Shown in pieces: positions 7,971 to 19,263 of a stretch of DNA of 44,264 bases. Origin of the DNA: Galbibacter marinus (GTDB lineage Bacteria > Bacteroidota > Bacteroidia > Flavobacteriales > Flavobacteriaceae); NCBI RefSeq assembly GCF_000300875.1, contig NZ_AMSG01000023.1:1-44264 (forward strand). Reading direction: 5' to 3'. A program made the position numbers and the translations under genes. The notes beneath the pieces were generated by a model. It saw only the letters and a program-made list of their open reading frames with translations, ran no database searches and was not told the DNA's origin. Numbering within the stretch: the first letter of the stretch is position 1; every line of letters begins with the position of its first letter.

Positions 7971-8939
7971 ATGAATAGAAGAGAAGTTATTAAATCAACC
8001 ATGTTAGTCACTGGAGGCGTCTTATCAAGTAGCTTGGTAAGTTTTACCCCATTTAAAGAATCTAATCAGCAGCAGTGTTACGCGCCACTGAGACTTGATA
8101 TTGGGGATTTGGAAACCTATATTATCAATGATGGTGTTGTAAGACTTCCGAGCATTCAACCGATCTTTGCCCCTGATGTTGACAAGGAAAAATTAACCAC
8201 AGAACTCAAAAGGCTCCACATTTCCGAGAATAAATTTGAAGGAAGCCTCAATGTTTTGCTCATAAAAAATGAAGGGAAATTAATTCTCCTTGACACTGGT
8301 GCAGGAGGTAAATTCGGAGAAAATGCTGGGAATTTAATTGGGGGCTTAAAAAGCATAGACATAGAAGCATCAGATATCACAGATATCATTATAACCCATG
8401 GGCATATTGATCATATAGGAGGGATTTTAGACCAACAGGACAATTTCGTTTTTCCATCTGCTCAGTACCATCTAGCCGAGAAGGAGTATGAATTTTGGAT
8501 GTCAGAACAAGACAGTTCAACAAACGACCAAGGGGTACTACTGGCTCAAAAAGTTTTTAGTAAAATAGAAGACAAGTTACATTTGTTCCAATATGGTACA
8601 GTTCTTTTTTCTTGCCTAAAAACAGAACTAGCGGAAGGTCACACCAAAGGACATACCATTTTTAACATCTTTTCGGGGGAGAAATCCGTAAAGCATATTG
8701 TGGACACCTTCCATTCTCCATTTTTAGTTTCAAAACCAGAATGGGGAACGGCATGGGATACTGATTTCGACCAGGCGGTAAAGACCAGATTACGGATTAT
8801 TAAAGAAGGAACGGATAACGGCACCTTATTTTTGTCTTGCCATTTACCCTGGCCTAGTTTAGGATACATCGATAAGATTAATGGAGAATCTCAATGGACT
8901 ATAATTCCCTATGTGGACCCCACTAGAATTACAGTATAA
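7971..8939 (+). CDS. Exported MBL-fold metallo-hydrolase
   Basis: A 322-aa metallo-beta-lactamase-fold enzyme. The N-terminus MNRREVIKSTMLVTGG resembles a twin-arginine signal, implying export of a folded metalloprotein. The metal-binding motif THGHIDHIGG (about residues 139-148) is complete, and GHTKGH supplies the third-site histidine. The general arrangement (LLDTGAGGKFG before the motif) is that of lactonase-like members that open lactones or hydrolyse small esters. The substrate is unknown. It stands alone, with gaps on both sides. Confidence 0.8.
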   Translation: MNRREVIKSTMLVTGGVLSSSLVSFTPFKESNQQQCYAPLRLDIGDLETYIINDGVVRLPSIQPIFAPDVDKEKLTTELKRLHISENKFEGSLNVLLIKNEGKLILLDTGAGGKFGENAGNLIGGLKSIDIEASDITDIIITHGHIDHIGGILDQQDNFVFPSAQYHLAEKEYEFWMSEQDSSTNDQGVLLAQKVFSKIEDKLHLFQYGTVLFSCLKTELAEGHTKGHTIFNIFSGEKSVKHIVDTFHSPFLVSKPEWGTAWDTDFDQAVKTRLRIIKEGTDNGTLFLSCHLPWPSLGYIDKINGESQWTIIPYVDPTRITV

Positions 8940-9210
8940 GATAACATAGTCTTTAGGGTACAACATATTTATCACAGCTCAAAAGCAGTCTCTTTTTACA
9001 CTTTAAAACAGCAAGGGGTTAGTAAAAGTTTGGGTTATTAGAGGGTTTAACCAAAGGCGGAACCTATAAATAGTTTATTCAGTCATTTAAAAAAAGTACA
9101 GCGTGTAAATACTGATTTTTGTAAAGTCCAATGCTTTTTCCTTAAATTCGTCAAAACATAACTTTAACTACCCTAAAAAGCATTATTTTTGATGCAAAAT
9201 TAGAATCAGT
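8940..9210. other. Intergenic stretch before the OstA-like gene
   Basis: AT-rich, with no convincing ORF. TATTTTTG at 9184-9191 matches the Bacteroidota -7 consensus and lies 20 nt before the TTG start at 9211. A proper -33 TTG was not found at the expected spacing. Confidence 0.35.
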
Positions 9211-10959
9211 TTGATTAAGACCATTTTACATATTTTCCTATTCGTATTTTGCATCCCATTAATTGCACAGACTCCTAATACACAAGGAAAAAAGAAAATT
9301 GAGATTGTATACGGAGGTGATATCAACCTAGATGAACAGCGATATCCAGGGGCTACCATTTTCAACAAGGACGAAAAGCAACAAGTACAGTTTCGTCACG
9401 AAGGAGCTGATATGTGGTGTGACCTTGCCGTTCTCTATAAGGCCGATAACAGAATCGAAGCTTATGGTAATGTCTATTTCCAACAAGGAGATTCTATTCG
9501 AATGAATAGTGCATATGTAGAGTACAATGGGGAAACAAAAATAGCCATTGCCAAGGACAGTGTTATTCTTAGGAATAACAGCATGACCCTTACCACAGAT
9601 GAACTCGAATTTAACAGAGAAACACAACAGGCTTATTACGAAAACTTTGGAACAGTAAAAGACAGCGCCAACACACTTACTAGTATCAAAGGGCGTTATT
9701 ATATGGATATTGACAAATACGAGTTTAAAACTGATGTCAAAATTACCCACCCTGATTACACCGTGAATTCTGCACGAATGGATTATTACACCGTTTCCAA
9801 AAATGCCTATATGTATGGTCCAAGTACAATTGTAGGTGAAGACTATAAAATGTACTTTGAACGCGGGTTTTACAATACAGTGGCCGAACAGGGGTACGGA
9901 CTAAAAAATACCAGGATTGATTATAGCGAGCGCATTATCTTTGGCGATAGTTTGTATTTTGACAAAGCCACTGAATTTGCCTCCGCTACCAACAACATTA
10001 AAGTCATTGACACGGTTAATGATGGAGTATTAAGAGGACACTATGCTGAGGTTTATAAGGCAAGAGATTCTGTACTGGTAACCAAAAAAGCCTTAGCGAT
10101 TACACTTTATGAAAAGGATTCCATGTATATTCACGCCGATACTCTCATGGTAACGGGTAAGGAAAACGAACGCGTAATACGAGCCTTTAGAGATGCACGT
10201 TTTTTTAAAACCGATCTAAGTGGTAAATGTGATTCCATTCACACCGATGAGAAAACAGGTTTAATTCAGCTGATTTCCTCCATCCCCCCTGGAGCTCCAG
10301 AAAACAAATTAGCTGCTTTTATGCCAATACTCTGGAGTGGTAAAACACAGATGACCGGAGATAGCATCCACATTTTATCCAATACCGTAACCGAAAAACT
10401 AGATTCCTTAAAGGTTTGGAATAACGCCTTTATCATTCAAAAGGATTCCTTAAGTGGAGTCAAATTTAAGGACAGCGTAAAACAAGGCTATAACCAAATC
10501 AAAGGAAAAACCCTTTATGGGCTATTTGAAGAAAATGAGCTAAGGGTGGTTAATATTATAAAAAATGCCGAACTCATTTATTATCTGTGGAATGACGACG
10601 ATGAATTTGTCGGTATCGACAAAAGAGTTTGTGGACTCATTCAGATGATGATGGAAAACAATGAGATCGACAACACGACCTCCTTTATCAATGTAGAAGG
10701 AAAGATATATCCTGATTCAGAAATGCCCGTGAACGCCCGAAGATTTAGGGGGTTCTATTGGCGTGGCGATGAGATGATTAGCAGCGTGGAGGATCTCTTC
10801 TCACCTGAGGACAATCAAATTGAATTACCAGTTATTCGAGGAGTCAATCACGGAATTGATCTGGATAATCCAAACTTAGCTCCCCAGGAGCAACAATTAA
10901 ATATAGAACAAGAGACAGTAGATGACGCTGGGGCTGCCACAGCACAGCAAGGGTCATAA
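9211..10959 (+). CDS. OstA/LptA-like LPS transport protein
   Basis: A 582-aa periplasmic protein. A signal peptide with hydrophobic core ILHIFLFVFCIPLIA is cleaved around residues 19-20. The body is a long run of short beta-strand repeats (for example NVYFQQGDSIRMNSAYVEYNG and AYYENFGTVKD), as in the OstA_2 domain of the lipopolysaccharide-transport bridge protein LptA and the N-terminus of LptD. The C-terminal 30 residues are rich in Gln and Ala. The only start that keeps the signal peptide is TTG at 9211; the first in-frame ATG is far downstream. The class III aminotransferase gene begins 13 nt later, suggesting an operon. Confidence 0.8.
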   Translation: MIKTILHIFLFVFCIPLIAQTPNTQGKKKIEIVYGGDINLDEQRYPGATIFNKDEKQQVQFRHEGADMWCDLAVLYKADNRIEAYGNVYFQQGDSIRMNSAYVEYNGETKIAIAKDSVILRNNSMTLTTDELEFNRETQQAYYENFGTVKDSANTLTSIKGRYYMDIDKYEFKTDVKITHPDYTVNSARMDYYTVSKNAYMYGPSTIVGEDYKMYFERGFYNTVAEQGYGLKNTRIDYSERIIFGDSLYFDKATEFASATNNIKVIDTVNDGVLRGHYAEVYKARDSVLVTKKALAITLYEKDSMYIHADTLMVTGKENERVIRAFRDARFFKTDLSGKCDSIHTDEKTGLIQLISSIPPGAPENKLAAFMPILWSGKTQMTGDSIHILSNTVTEKLDSLKVWNNAFIIQKDSLSGVKFKDSVKQGYNQIKGKTLYGLFEENELRVVNIIKNAELIYYLWNDDDEFVGIDKRVCGLIQMMMENNEIDNTTSFINVEGKIYPDSEMPVNARRFRGFYWRGDEMISSVEDLFSPEDNQIELPVIRGVNHGIDLDNPNLAPQEQQLNIEQETVDDAGAATAQQGS

Positions 10960-10971
10960 AGAAAAGATATC

Positions 10972-12165
10972 ATGAAGGAGGATTTTTTTAAACACCAAGC
11001 TCAGACAGGACCAAGCCCTCTGGCATTGGAAGTATCCCACGCAAAGGGATCCTATATTTACGACCGCAATCAAAAAGCACATTTGGATTTTGTGGCAGGG
11101 GTTTCAGCAAATACCCTTGGCCATAGCCACCCAAAGATCGTTGAGGCTGTTCAAAAACAAGCGGCATCCTATATGCATGTGATGGTATATGGAGAATACA
11201 TCCAATCACCCGCAGTGCAGCTCACCAAGTTACTTAGTGAGCAGCTTCCGAAGCCTTTAGAAACTACTTATTTGGTAAATTCAGGAACAGAGGCCATGGA
11301 AGGGGCTATGAAATTAGCTAAACGTGCCACAGGAAGAAGTGGAATCATCTCGGCTTTTGGAGCTTACCACGGAAATACCCAAGGCTCATTAAGTCTTATG
11401 GATTTCCCAGAGCGCACACAAGCGTACAGACCTCTGCTTCCAGGGATTAAACACATTGGTTTCAACAACCAAGAAGACCTCCAAAAGATCACTGAGGATA
11501 CCGCAGCTGTGGTCCTAGAGACCATTCAAGGAGGTGCAGGGTTTATTCAACCAGTGGATAACTACCTTAAAAAGGTAAAACAACGATGCGAGCAAGTAGG
11601 CGCACTTTTAATCCTAGATGAAATACAACCAGGATTCGGACGTACGGGTAAACTATTTGCTTTTATGCACTATGATATTGTTCCAGATATTCTAGTACTC
11701 GGAAAAGGAATGGCATCAGGAATGCCCATTGGCGCATTCACAGCTTCCTCTGACATGATGGCACTGCTTATGAAAAATCCAAAGATGGGGCACATCACTA
11801 CCTTTGGTGGAAATGCTGTCATAGCAGCCGCAGCACTTGCTACACTTAAAGAGTTGACCGAATCTACTTTGCCAACCGACACCCTAAGGAAAGAAAAACT
11901 CTTTAGAACACTTTTGGTACACCCTTTGATTAAGGAAATCAGAGGTAGAGGATTAATGTTGGCTCCTATTGTTGAAAATGAACAAATTGCCAATTATGTA
12001 ATCCTGGAAGCAGCCAAAAGAGGATTAATCCTATTCTGGCTTTTATTTGAAGGAAAAGCGATACGCATCACCCCTCCCCTGACCATCTCAGATCAGGAAA
12101 TTAAGCAGGGATGTGCTATAATTATCGCTCTTTTAGAGAAGTGGAAAAATAATAATGTTAACTAA
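10972..12165 (+). CDS. Class III (omega/acetylornithine-type) PLP-dependent aminotransferase
   Basis: A 397-aa cytosolic PLP enzyme. The phosphate-binding NSGTEAMEGAMKLAKRATGR segment, the AYHGNTQG loop, the LILDEIQPGFGRTG motif with the cofactor-pairing Asp, and the Schiff-base lysine Lys245 in LGKGMASGMPIGAF are all intact. The family moves an amino group between an omega-amino acid or ornithine derivative and 2-oxoglutarate; the true amine donor cannot be told here. No arginine or lysine biosynthesis genes are nearby. Directly downstream of the OstA-like gene, probably co-transcribed. Confidence 0.88.
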   Translation: MKEDFFKHQAQTGPSPLALEVSHAKGSYIYDRNQKAHLDFVAGVSANTLGHSHPKIVEAVQKQAASYMHVMVYGEYIQSPAVQLTKLLSEQLPKPLETTYLVNSGTEAMEGAMKLAKRATGRSGIISAFGAYHGNTQGSLSLMDFPERTQAYRPLLPGIKHIGFNNQEDLQKITEDTAAVVLETIQGGAGFIQPVDNYLKKVKQRCEQVGALLILDEIQPGFGRTGKLFAFMHYDIVPDILVLGKGMASGMPIGAFTASSDMMALLMKNPKMGHITTFGGNAVIAAAALATLKELTESTLPTDTLRKEKLFRTLLVHPLIKEIRGRGLMLAPIVENEQIANYVILEAAKRGLILFWLLFEGKAIRITPPLTISDQEIKQGCAIIIALLEKWKNNNVN

Positions 12166-12245
12166 ATTGTTAATAACAAAGGAGCTAAAAGAACAGAAAG
12201 TATCTTTATAAATCCTAACTTTATTAATGTAGAATCTAAAAATGC

Positions 12246-13652
12246 ATGCCTATGCCATTTAGTGCTCACGAAGATCATAACCTTCCATTACAGAAATTCG
12301 AATCCATGTTGAAGACTAATGACGTGTACTTTTTCGACTCTGAAGATTTTCAGGAGATTATACACCATTATTTAAATATCGGAAAGGTATCTCTAGCTAA
12401 AAAGGCACTTCAAATAAGTTTAAAACAACATCCAGCCTCTACAGAATTAAAGCTTCTCAAGGTCGAAATTCTCGTTTTTGAAAATCATTTTGACCAAGCA
12501 GAGAACCTTTTAGAAGAGTTACAGTTCTTAGAGTCCACCAATGAGGAGATTTTTATTCAGAAAGCGAATATATATTCCAAACAAGACAAACACTCAAAGG
12601 CCATCGAGCTTTTAAGCCAAGCAATTTCTATGACCAATGACAACTCCAGCATCTATTCTCTACTTGGAATGGAATACCTGTTTGTGGATGATTTCTTGTC
12701 CGCGAAAAACGCTTTTATACAGTGTCTTTCAGAAGATTTTGAGGATTATGGAGCCTTGTATAACGCTGTCTATTGTTTTGATTACTTAGAAGATTATGAT
12801 GGGGCAATTGAATTCTTAAATGACTATTTAAATAAAAACCCTTATTGTGAGATAGCATGGCATCAATTAGGAATGCAATTTGGTTACAAAGGAAGACACA
12901 AGGAAGCCCTATCGTGTTTTGATTTTGCAGTTTATTCGGACGATACCTTTGTGGGAGCCTATTTAGAGAGAGGACGTTCCCTTGAACGTTTAAAACGTTA
13001 CAATGAGGCCATTGAGAACTACGAAATTACCCTAGAATTAGAAGACCCTACCTCTTTTGCTTACCTTAGAATTGGTAAGTGTCATCAGAGGTTAGGTAAT
13101 ATGGAACTTGCCAAAAAGTTTTATTACAAAACAGTGTATGAAGATCCGCTTTTAGATAAAGGTTGGATCGCAATCACGGATTTTTATTACAAACAAAAGA
13201 ACTACGAAAAAGCCTTACACTACATCAACAAGGCTATAAACATCGACAGTGAAAACGTACTTTACTGGAAGCGATGTGCTAAAATAAATGCGCACATGTC
13301 ACTTTATATCGAAGCAAGTCACGCCTATAAAAAAACCTTAGAATTAGGAAATTACGAGCTTCAGACATACCTATCCTGGACAGATTTAATGTTGGAGCAT
13401 TATGACTATGATGTAGCTGTAAATTACCTCTTACAGGCCTTGGAGTTCTACCCTGACCACGCTGATCTCGAGTACCGATTAGCCGGGATGTATTATATGC
13501 TAAAAGAGCAGTCTAACGGGGATTTTTACTTAAAAAAAGCACTCGAGCACAATTTCGAAGAAAAGGAAACCATGGAAATATTATTTCCTGAGGTTTACAA
13601 TCAAGAGGCTGTAAAAAATATTATTAGCAGTTTTAAAAACCCCTCTACTTAA
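12246..13652 (+). CDS. Tetratricopeptide-repeat protein
   Basis: A 468-aa soluble protein without signal peptide or membrane segments. Almost its whole length is TPR helices, with readable units such as AWHQLGMQFGYKGRHKEALS, AYLERGRSLERLKRYNEAIE and AYLRIGKCHQRLGNMELAKK. Such arrays are protein-binding scaffolds; the partner is unknown. Two ATGs (12246 and 12252) could start it. It opens a compact run of four same-strand genes ending in aroE, whose members are otherwise membrane and metabolic proteins. Confidence 0.85.
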   Translation: MPMPFSAHEDHNLPLQKFESMLKTNDVYFFDSEDFQEIIHHYLNIGKVSLAKKALQISLKQHPASTELKLLKVEILVFENHFDQAENLLEELQFLESTNEEIFIQKANIYSKQDKHSKAIELLSQAISMTNDNSSIYSLLGMEYLFVDDFLSAKNAFIQCLSEDFEDYGALYNAVYCFDYLEDYDGAIEFLNDYLNKNPYCEIAWHQLGMQFGYKGRHKEALSCFDFAVYSDDTFVGAYLERGRSLERLKRYNEAIENYEITLELEDPTSFAYLRIGKCHQRLGNMELAKKFYYKTVYEDPLLDKGWIAITDFYYKQKNYEKALHYINKAINIDSENVLYWKRCAKINAHMSLYIEASHAYKKTLELGNYELQTYLSWTDLMLEHYDYDVAVNYLLQALEFYPDHADLEYRLAGMYYMLKEQSNGDFYLKKALEHNFEEKETMEILFPEVYNQEAVKNIISSFKNPST

Positions 13653-13686
13653 TTTTACTATTTTTGTTCGCCTAAGAACATTAATA

Positions 13687-14604
13687 ATGCAGAGATCATT
13701 TATTAACTACCTCATAATATGCCTTAAGGGAATTGCGATGGGAGCAGCAGATGTTGTACCAGGCGTTTCTGGTGGAACCATTGCTTTTATTTCAGGAATT
13801 TACGAAGAGCTTATCACCTCCATTAACAACATCAACCTCCAAGCACTTAAAATCCTAAAAACAGAAGGGATAAAAAAAGCTTGGCAGCATGTCAATGGGA
13901 ACTTTATGGCAGCTTTATTTTTAGGGATTGGGATCAGTATACTTTCATTAGCCAAATTAGTACATTACCTATTGGATGAAAACCCAATTATGGTTTGGTC
14001 CTTTTTCTTTGGGCTAGTGGTTGCCAGTATCATTTTTGTCGGAAAACAAATCAAAGTTTGGGATATAAAAGCTATAGTAGGCTTCGCAGCAGCAGCCATC
14101 CTAGCCTATTACATTACAACACTACCGGCTATGACTCAGCATGGTGGATACTTTTATATGTTTATTTCAGGAGCACTAGCAATTTGTGCTATGATACTCC
14201 CTGGAATATCTGGAGCCTTTATTTTAGTGCTACTTGGATCCTATGGAACCATTCTTGGAGCTATAAGTACCTTCGATATTAAAACCATCGCAGTATTTAT
14301 ACTTGGAATTATTGTTGGAATTTTGAGCTTTGCCAGACTACTTAAATACCTATTTACACATTATGAAAACCTCACCTTAGCCATCTTAACTGGTTTTATT
14401 CTAGGATCCTTAAACAAAATATGGCCTTGGAAAATGGTGACTGAAATCAAGAAAATCGGTGACAAAACTATAGTGCTCGATAAAAGCACAAGTCCATTTA
14501 ATTACGATGGTGATCCACAAATACTGTGGGCTGTCGGCCTTGCAGTTATTGGATTTTTAACTATCTTTTTATTAGAAAAAGTAGCCACTGTAAAGAACAA
14601 CTAA
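13687..14604 (+). CDS. DUF368 membrane protein, first of a tandem pair (PopT-like)
   Basis: A 305-aa integral membrane protein with about eight hydrophobic segments and two internally similar halves. The marker motifs are GAADVVPGVSGGTIAFISGI (residues 19-38) and LPGISGAFILVLLGSY at about 162-177. DUF368 proteins have been reported as undecaprenyl-phosphate translocases (PopT), returning the lipid carrier for cell-wall and surface-polymer synthesis across the inner membrane. The activity is inferred from family only. The next gene encodes a paralogue. Confidence 0.85.
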   Translation: MQRSFINYLIICLKGIAMGAADVVPGVSGGTIAFISGIYEELITSINNINLQALKILKTEGIKKAWQHVNGNFMAALFLGIGISILSLAKLVHYLLDENPIMVWSFFFGLVVASIIFVGKQIKVWDIKAIVGFAAAAILAYYITTLPAMTQHGGYFYMFISGALAICAMILPGISGAFILVLLGSYGTILGAISTFDIKTIAVFILGIIVGILSFARLLKYLFTHYENLTLAILTGFILGSLNKIWPWKMVTEIKKIGDKTIVLDKSTSPFNYDGDPQILWAVGLAVIGFLTIFLLEKVATVKNN

Positions 14605-14673
14605 AAGCTCAGACCAATTCATTAACCTTAAAAAAACCACTAAAGGTATCTAGAAAAACCAAAACACGTTAAA

Positions 14674-15696
14674 ATGATACAACCCACTAGGACACTGTCG
14701 GATAAATTCTTTCTATTTATAAAGGGATTAGCGATGGGTGCCGCAAATAAAGTGCCAGGCGTATCAGGTGGTGTTGTCGCATTTGTAGCTGGGTTCTATG
14801 AGGAGTTTATCTATTCTTTTCAAAAGGTTAATTTAAAAGCACTAAAACTACTTTTAAATGGACGGTTTAAAAGCTTTTACAATTATATAAATGGGCGATT
14901 CCTAACCCTACTTCTTTCAGGTATGGTGGTAAGCTTTTTTAGTGTTTCTAAAATACTAGATTATTTTATCCAACAAAAGGAACTCTACGTTTGGGCCGCA
15001 TTTTTTGGAATGATCCTCGGCTCAATTTACTATATCGCTAAAGATTTTGATTATTGGCACCGAAAAACGATCCTCTTCTGTATTATTGGAATTGCCGTTG
15101 GTGCCTCGTTGAGTTACTTAAACCCAGCCAAAGAAAATGACAATTTATTATTTGTTTTCTTCTGTGGTATTATCAGTGTATCGGGAATGACTCTACCAGG
15201 TCTCTCTGGGTCCTTTATACTGATACTTGTCGGAAATTATGTTCTTCTTTTAGTGGATTCGGTAAACGCACTTTATGACACTTTAGTGAATTTAGTTCAA
15301 TGGAATTTAGAACCCATCCAAAGCCCAGGACGCATTCGCCTTTTAAAGATTTTGGCGATATTTACTCTTGGTTCAGTTATAGGACTGGTGAGTCTATCGC
15401 ACTTGCTTAGTTATGTATTAAAGAACTTCAAAAACAGAACCACTGCCATTATCCTAGGATTCATTATAGGTTCCTTAGGAGTGGTATGGCCATGGAAACA
15501 AAACATATACAAATATAGCCCTGATGGTCAAGTCTTACTGGATTCCTCGGGTGAAAAAATAATTGCAAATTACCAGCGGTATATGCCGAGTTTTGATTCT
15601 TTTGAGACTTGGATTGCCATTGGATTTATTATTTTTGGAATTGCCATCGTATTATGGCTAGAATGGTATGGACAAAAAACAAGAACTAATGAGTAG
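14674..15696 (+). CDS. DUF368 membrane protein, second of a tandem pair (PopT-like)
   Basis: A 340-aa paralogue of the preceding gene. It shares the two motifs (GAANKVPGVSGGVVAFVAGF near residue 22 and LPGLSGSFILILVGNY later) and the same membrane layout. It has an extra polar loop (about residues 193-216) and a longer C-terminal part. Divergence is high, so the duplication is old, which points to distinct roles rather than dosage. The stop overlaps the probable start of aroE (ATGAGTAG), indicating translational coupling. Confidence 0.85.
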   Translation: MIQPTRTLSDKFFLFIKGLAMGAANKVPGVSGGVVAFVAGFYEEFIYSFQKVNLKALKLLLNGRFKSFYNYINGRFLTLLLSGMVVSFFSVSKILDYFIQQKELYVWAAFFGMILGSIYYIAKDFDYWHRKTILFCIIGIAVGASLSYLNPAKENDNLLFVFFCGIISVSGMTLPGLSGSFILILVGNYVLLLVDSVNALYDTLVNLVQWNLEPIQSPGRIRLLKILAIFTLGSVIGLVSLSHLLSYVLKNFKNRTTAIILGFIIGSLGVVWPWKQNIYKYSPDGQVLLDSSGEKIIANYQRYMPSFDSFETWIAIGFIIFGIAIVLWLEWYGQKTRTNE

Positions 15697-16432
15697 AAAA
15701 TTTGGACTCCTTGGAAGAAATATCTCCTATTCCTTTTCAAAAGGCTATTTCACAGAAAAGTTTAAAACCTTAGGACTTGATGACCATAGCTACGTAAACT
15801 TTGATGTCCCAGAAATAGAAGACATCGTAGCTATTGTAAAAAATACAGAGGACTTAGTGGGCTTTAATATTACCATACCATATAAAGAAGCCATATTTCC
15901 TTATTTAAGCGATGTGGATCCAAAAGCTAAAGCCATTGGAGCCATTAATGTAGTAAAAGTCCAAGAAAGTGGTCTTAAAGGTTTCAACACTGATGTGATT
16001 GGTTTTCAGCGCTCCATAGCTCCGCACCTAAAGAGCGGACATAAAAAGGCACTTATTCTTGGCACTGGTGGTGCATCTAAGGCCGTAGTACATGCTCTAA
16101 GTTCATTAGGTCTAAGCTGTCAACTGGTCTCTAGAACCGCTGGGGAAGACAAATGGAGTTACGAGCAATTGGACAAAGAGATCATGGAGCAGTATACGGT
16201 GATTGTTAATTGCACACCACTGGGAACTTTTCCAAATATTGAAGACAAACCCGACATTGCTTACCAATACATTACGGAGGCTCATTTGGTATATGATCTT
16301 ATTTACAACCCAGAAACGACGAGCTTTATGAAGCACGCCCAAGACAAAGGAGCTACGGCTCTTAACGGTCATCAAATGCTAAAACTTCAAGCAGAAGCGG
16401 CTTGGGAAATTTGGAATGACACCACCAAGTAA
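15689..16432 (+). CDS. aroE: Shikimate dehydrogenase
   Basis: An NADPH-dependent enzyme that reduces 3-dehydroshikimate to shikimate in chorismate and aromatic amino acid synthesis. Substrate-binding serines are in NISYSFSKGYF; the catalytic lysine is in NITIPYKE; NTDVIGF and the nucleotide-binding loop LGTGGASKAV are intact, as is GHQMLKLQAE near the C-terminus. I chose the ATG at 15689 (MSRKFGLLG), which matches the family N-terminus and overlaps the upstream stop by 8 nt. The frame is also open from an ATG at 15668, which would add seven residues. A hairpin terminator follows. Confidence 0.93.
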   Translation: MSRKFGLLGRNISYSFSKGYFTEKFKTLGLDDHSYVNFDVPEIEDIVAIVKNTEDLVGFNITIPYKEAIFPYLSDVDPKAKAIGAINVVKVQESGLKGFNTDVIGFQRSIAPHLKSGHKKALILGTGGASKAVVHALSSLGLSCQLVSRTAGEDKWSYEQLDKEIMEQYTVIVNCTPLGTFPNIEDKPDIAYQYITEAHLVYDLIYNPETTSFMKHAQDKGATALNGHQMLKLQAEAAWEIWNDTTK

Positions 16433-16486
16433 GCACTTAAAAAATCACTAGAAGTCATAGGGTCATACCCAAAAATTAAAGCATAA

Positions 16487-16518
16487 AAAATCCGAGGTCT
16501 TTTACCACCCCGGATTTT
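16487..16518. terminator. Bidirectional hairpin terminator between aroE and katG
   Basis: AAAATCCG (16487-16494) and CGGATTTT (16511-16518) pair perfectly. The stem is extended inward past one mismatch by GG/CC, with A-runs and T-runs at its ends. It lies between convergent genes and can serve both strands. Confidence 0.75.
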
Positions 16519-16545
16519 ATATAATTAATTGTTATGATCTGCTTG

Positions 16546-18756
<2,211 letters not shown>

Positions 18757-18900
18757 TTAAGTTACACATTAATTTTTTTACACCGCTAAGATCGGATTCC
18801 TTTCAATCGATAAACTATAACATTAATCTATATAATTTATTAAACCATAGGCTATTTCAATAGTTTCGATTTTAACAAATCAATATTTTATAAATAGTTG

Positions 18901-18920
18901 TTACAAAAATACCTTTGTAA
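18901..18920. promoter_or_regulatory. Dyad TTACAAA-N6-TTTGTAA upstream of katG
   Basis: Perfect 7-bp inverted repeat. On the minus strand it contains TATTTTTG (18911 to 18904), which fits the Bacteroidota -7 element for katG. On the plus strand it contains TACCTTTG (18910-18917), which fits the same consensus. A regulator bound here would cover the promoter. The rest of 18745-19263 is AT-rich without a gene. Confidence 0.45.
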
Positions 18921-18936
18921 AATACATACTTTTTTA

Positions 18937-18953
18937 CAATATTCATAATATTG
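18937..18953. promoter_or_regulatory. Dyad CAATATT-CAT-AATATTG upstream of katG
   Basis: Perfect 7-3-7 inverted repeat, 16 nt from the previous dyad and near the -33 region expected for katG. Its size fits a dimeric repressor or activator site; the binding protein is unknown. Confidence 0.45.
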
Positions 18954-19195
18954 AGTCCTTACCATTTAGAAATATGAAAACAACTATTGCTGTCATGAAT
19001 TTTAATTAAAAAAAGGAAAAATAACCTGTTAAATTCCATATAGAATCGGCCATGAAACTTTTACGTCTTCAAAGTTGTAAAGGGTGAAATTAACCTTTAA
19101 AAATTCTTCGGTAAAAATATGCAAATCACTGTGGTAGAACCATCAAACAAGGCCACCCTAAGCAATTAAATATTTCACACTTCCTAACAAAATTC

Positions 19196-19226
19196 TTGGC
19201 TAATTTCAGACTTGTTAGTATCTTTC
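19196..19226 (+). promoter_or_regulatory. Predicted promoter of the DUF349 gene
   Basis: TTG (19196-19198), a 20-nt spacer and TATCTTTC (19219-19226) match the Bacteroidota promoter except for the last base. A leader of about 30 nt to the ATG at 19264 would result. Confidence 0.4.
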
Positions 19227-19263
19227 AACATCAAAGCATTGATGAACCATAAACATTTAGATA

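Noticed and set aside
9328-9750. 140-codon minus-strand frame opposite the OstA-like gene
   Set aside because: It is antisense to a clear signal-peptide and beta-repeat coding sequence; its own translation shows no domain.
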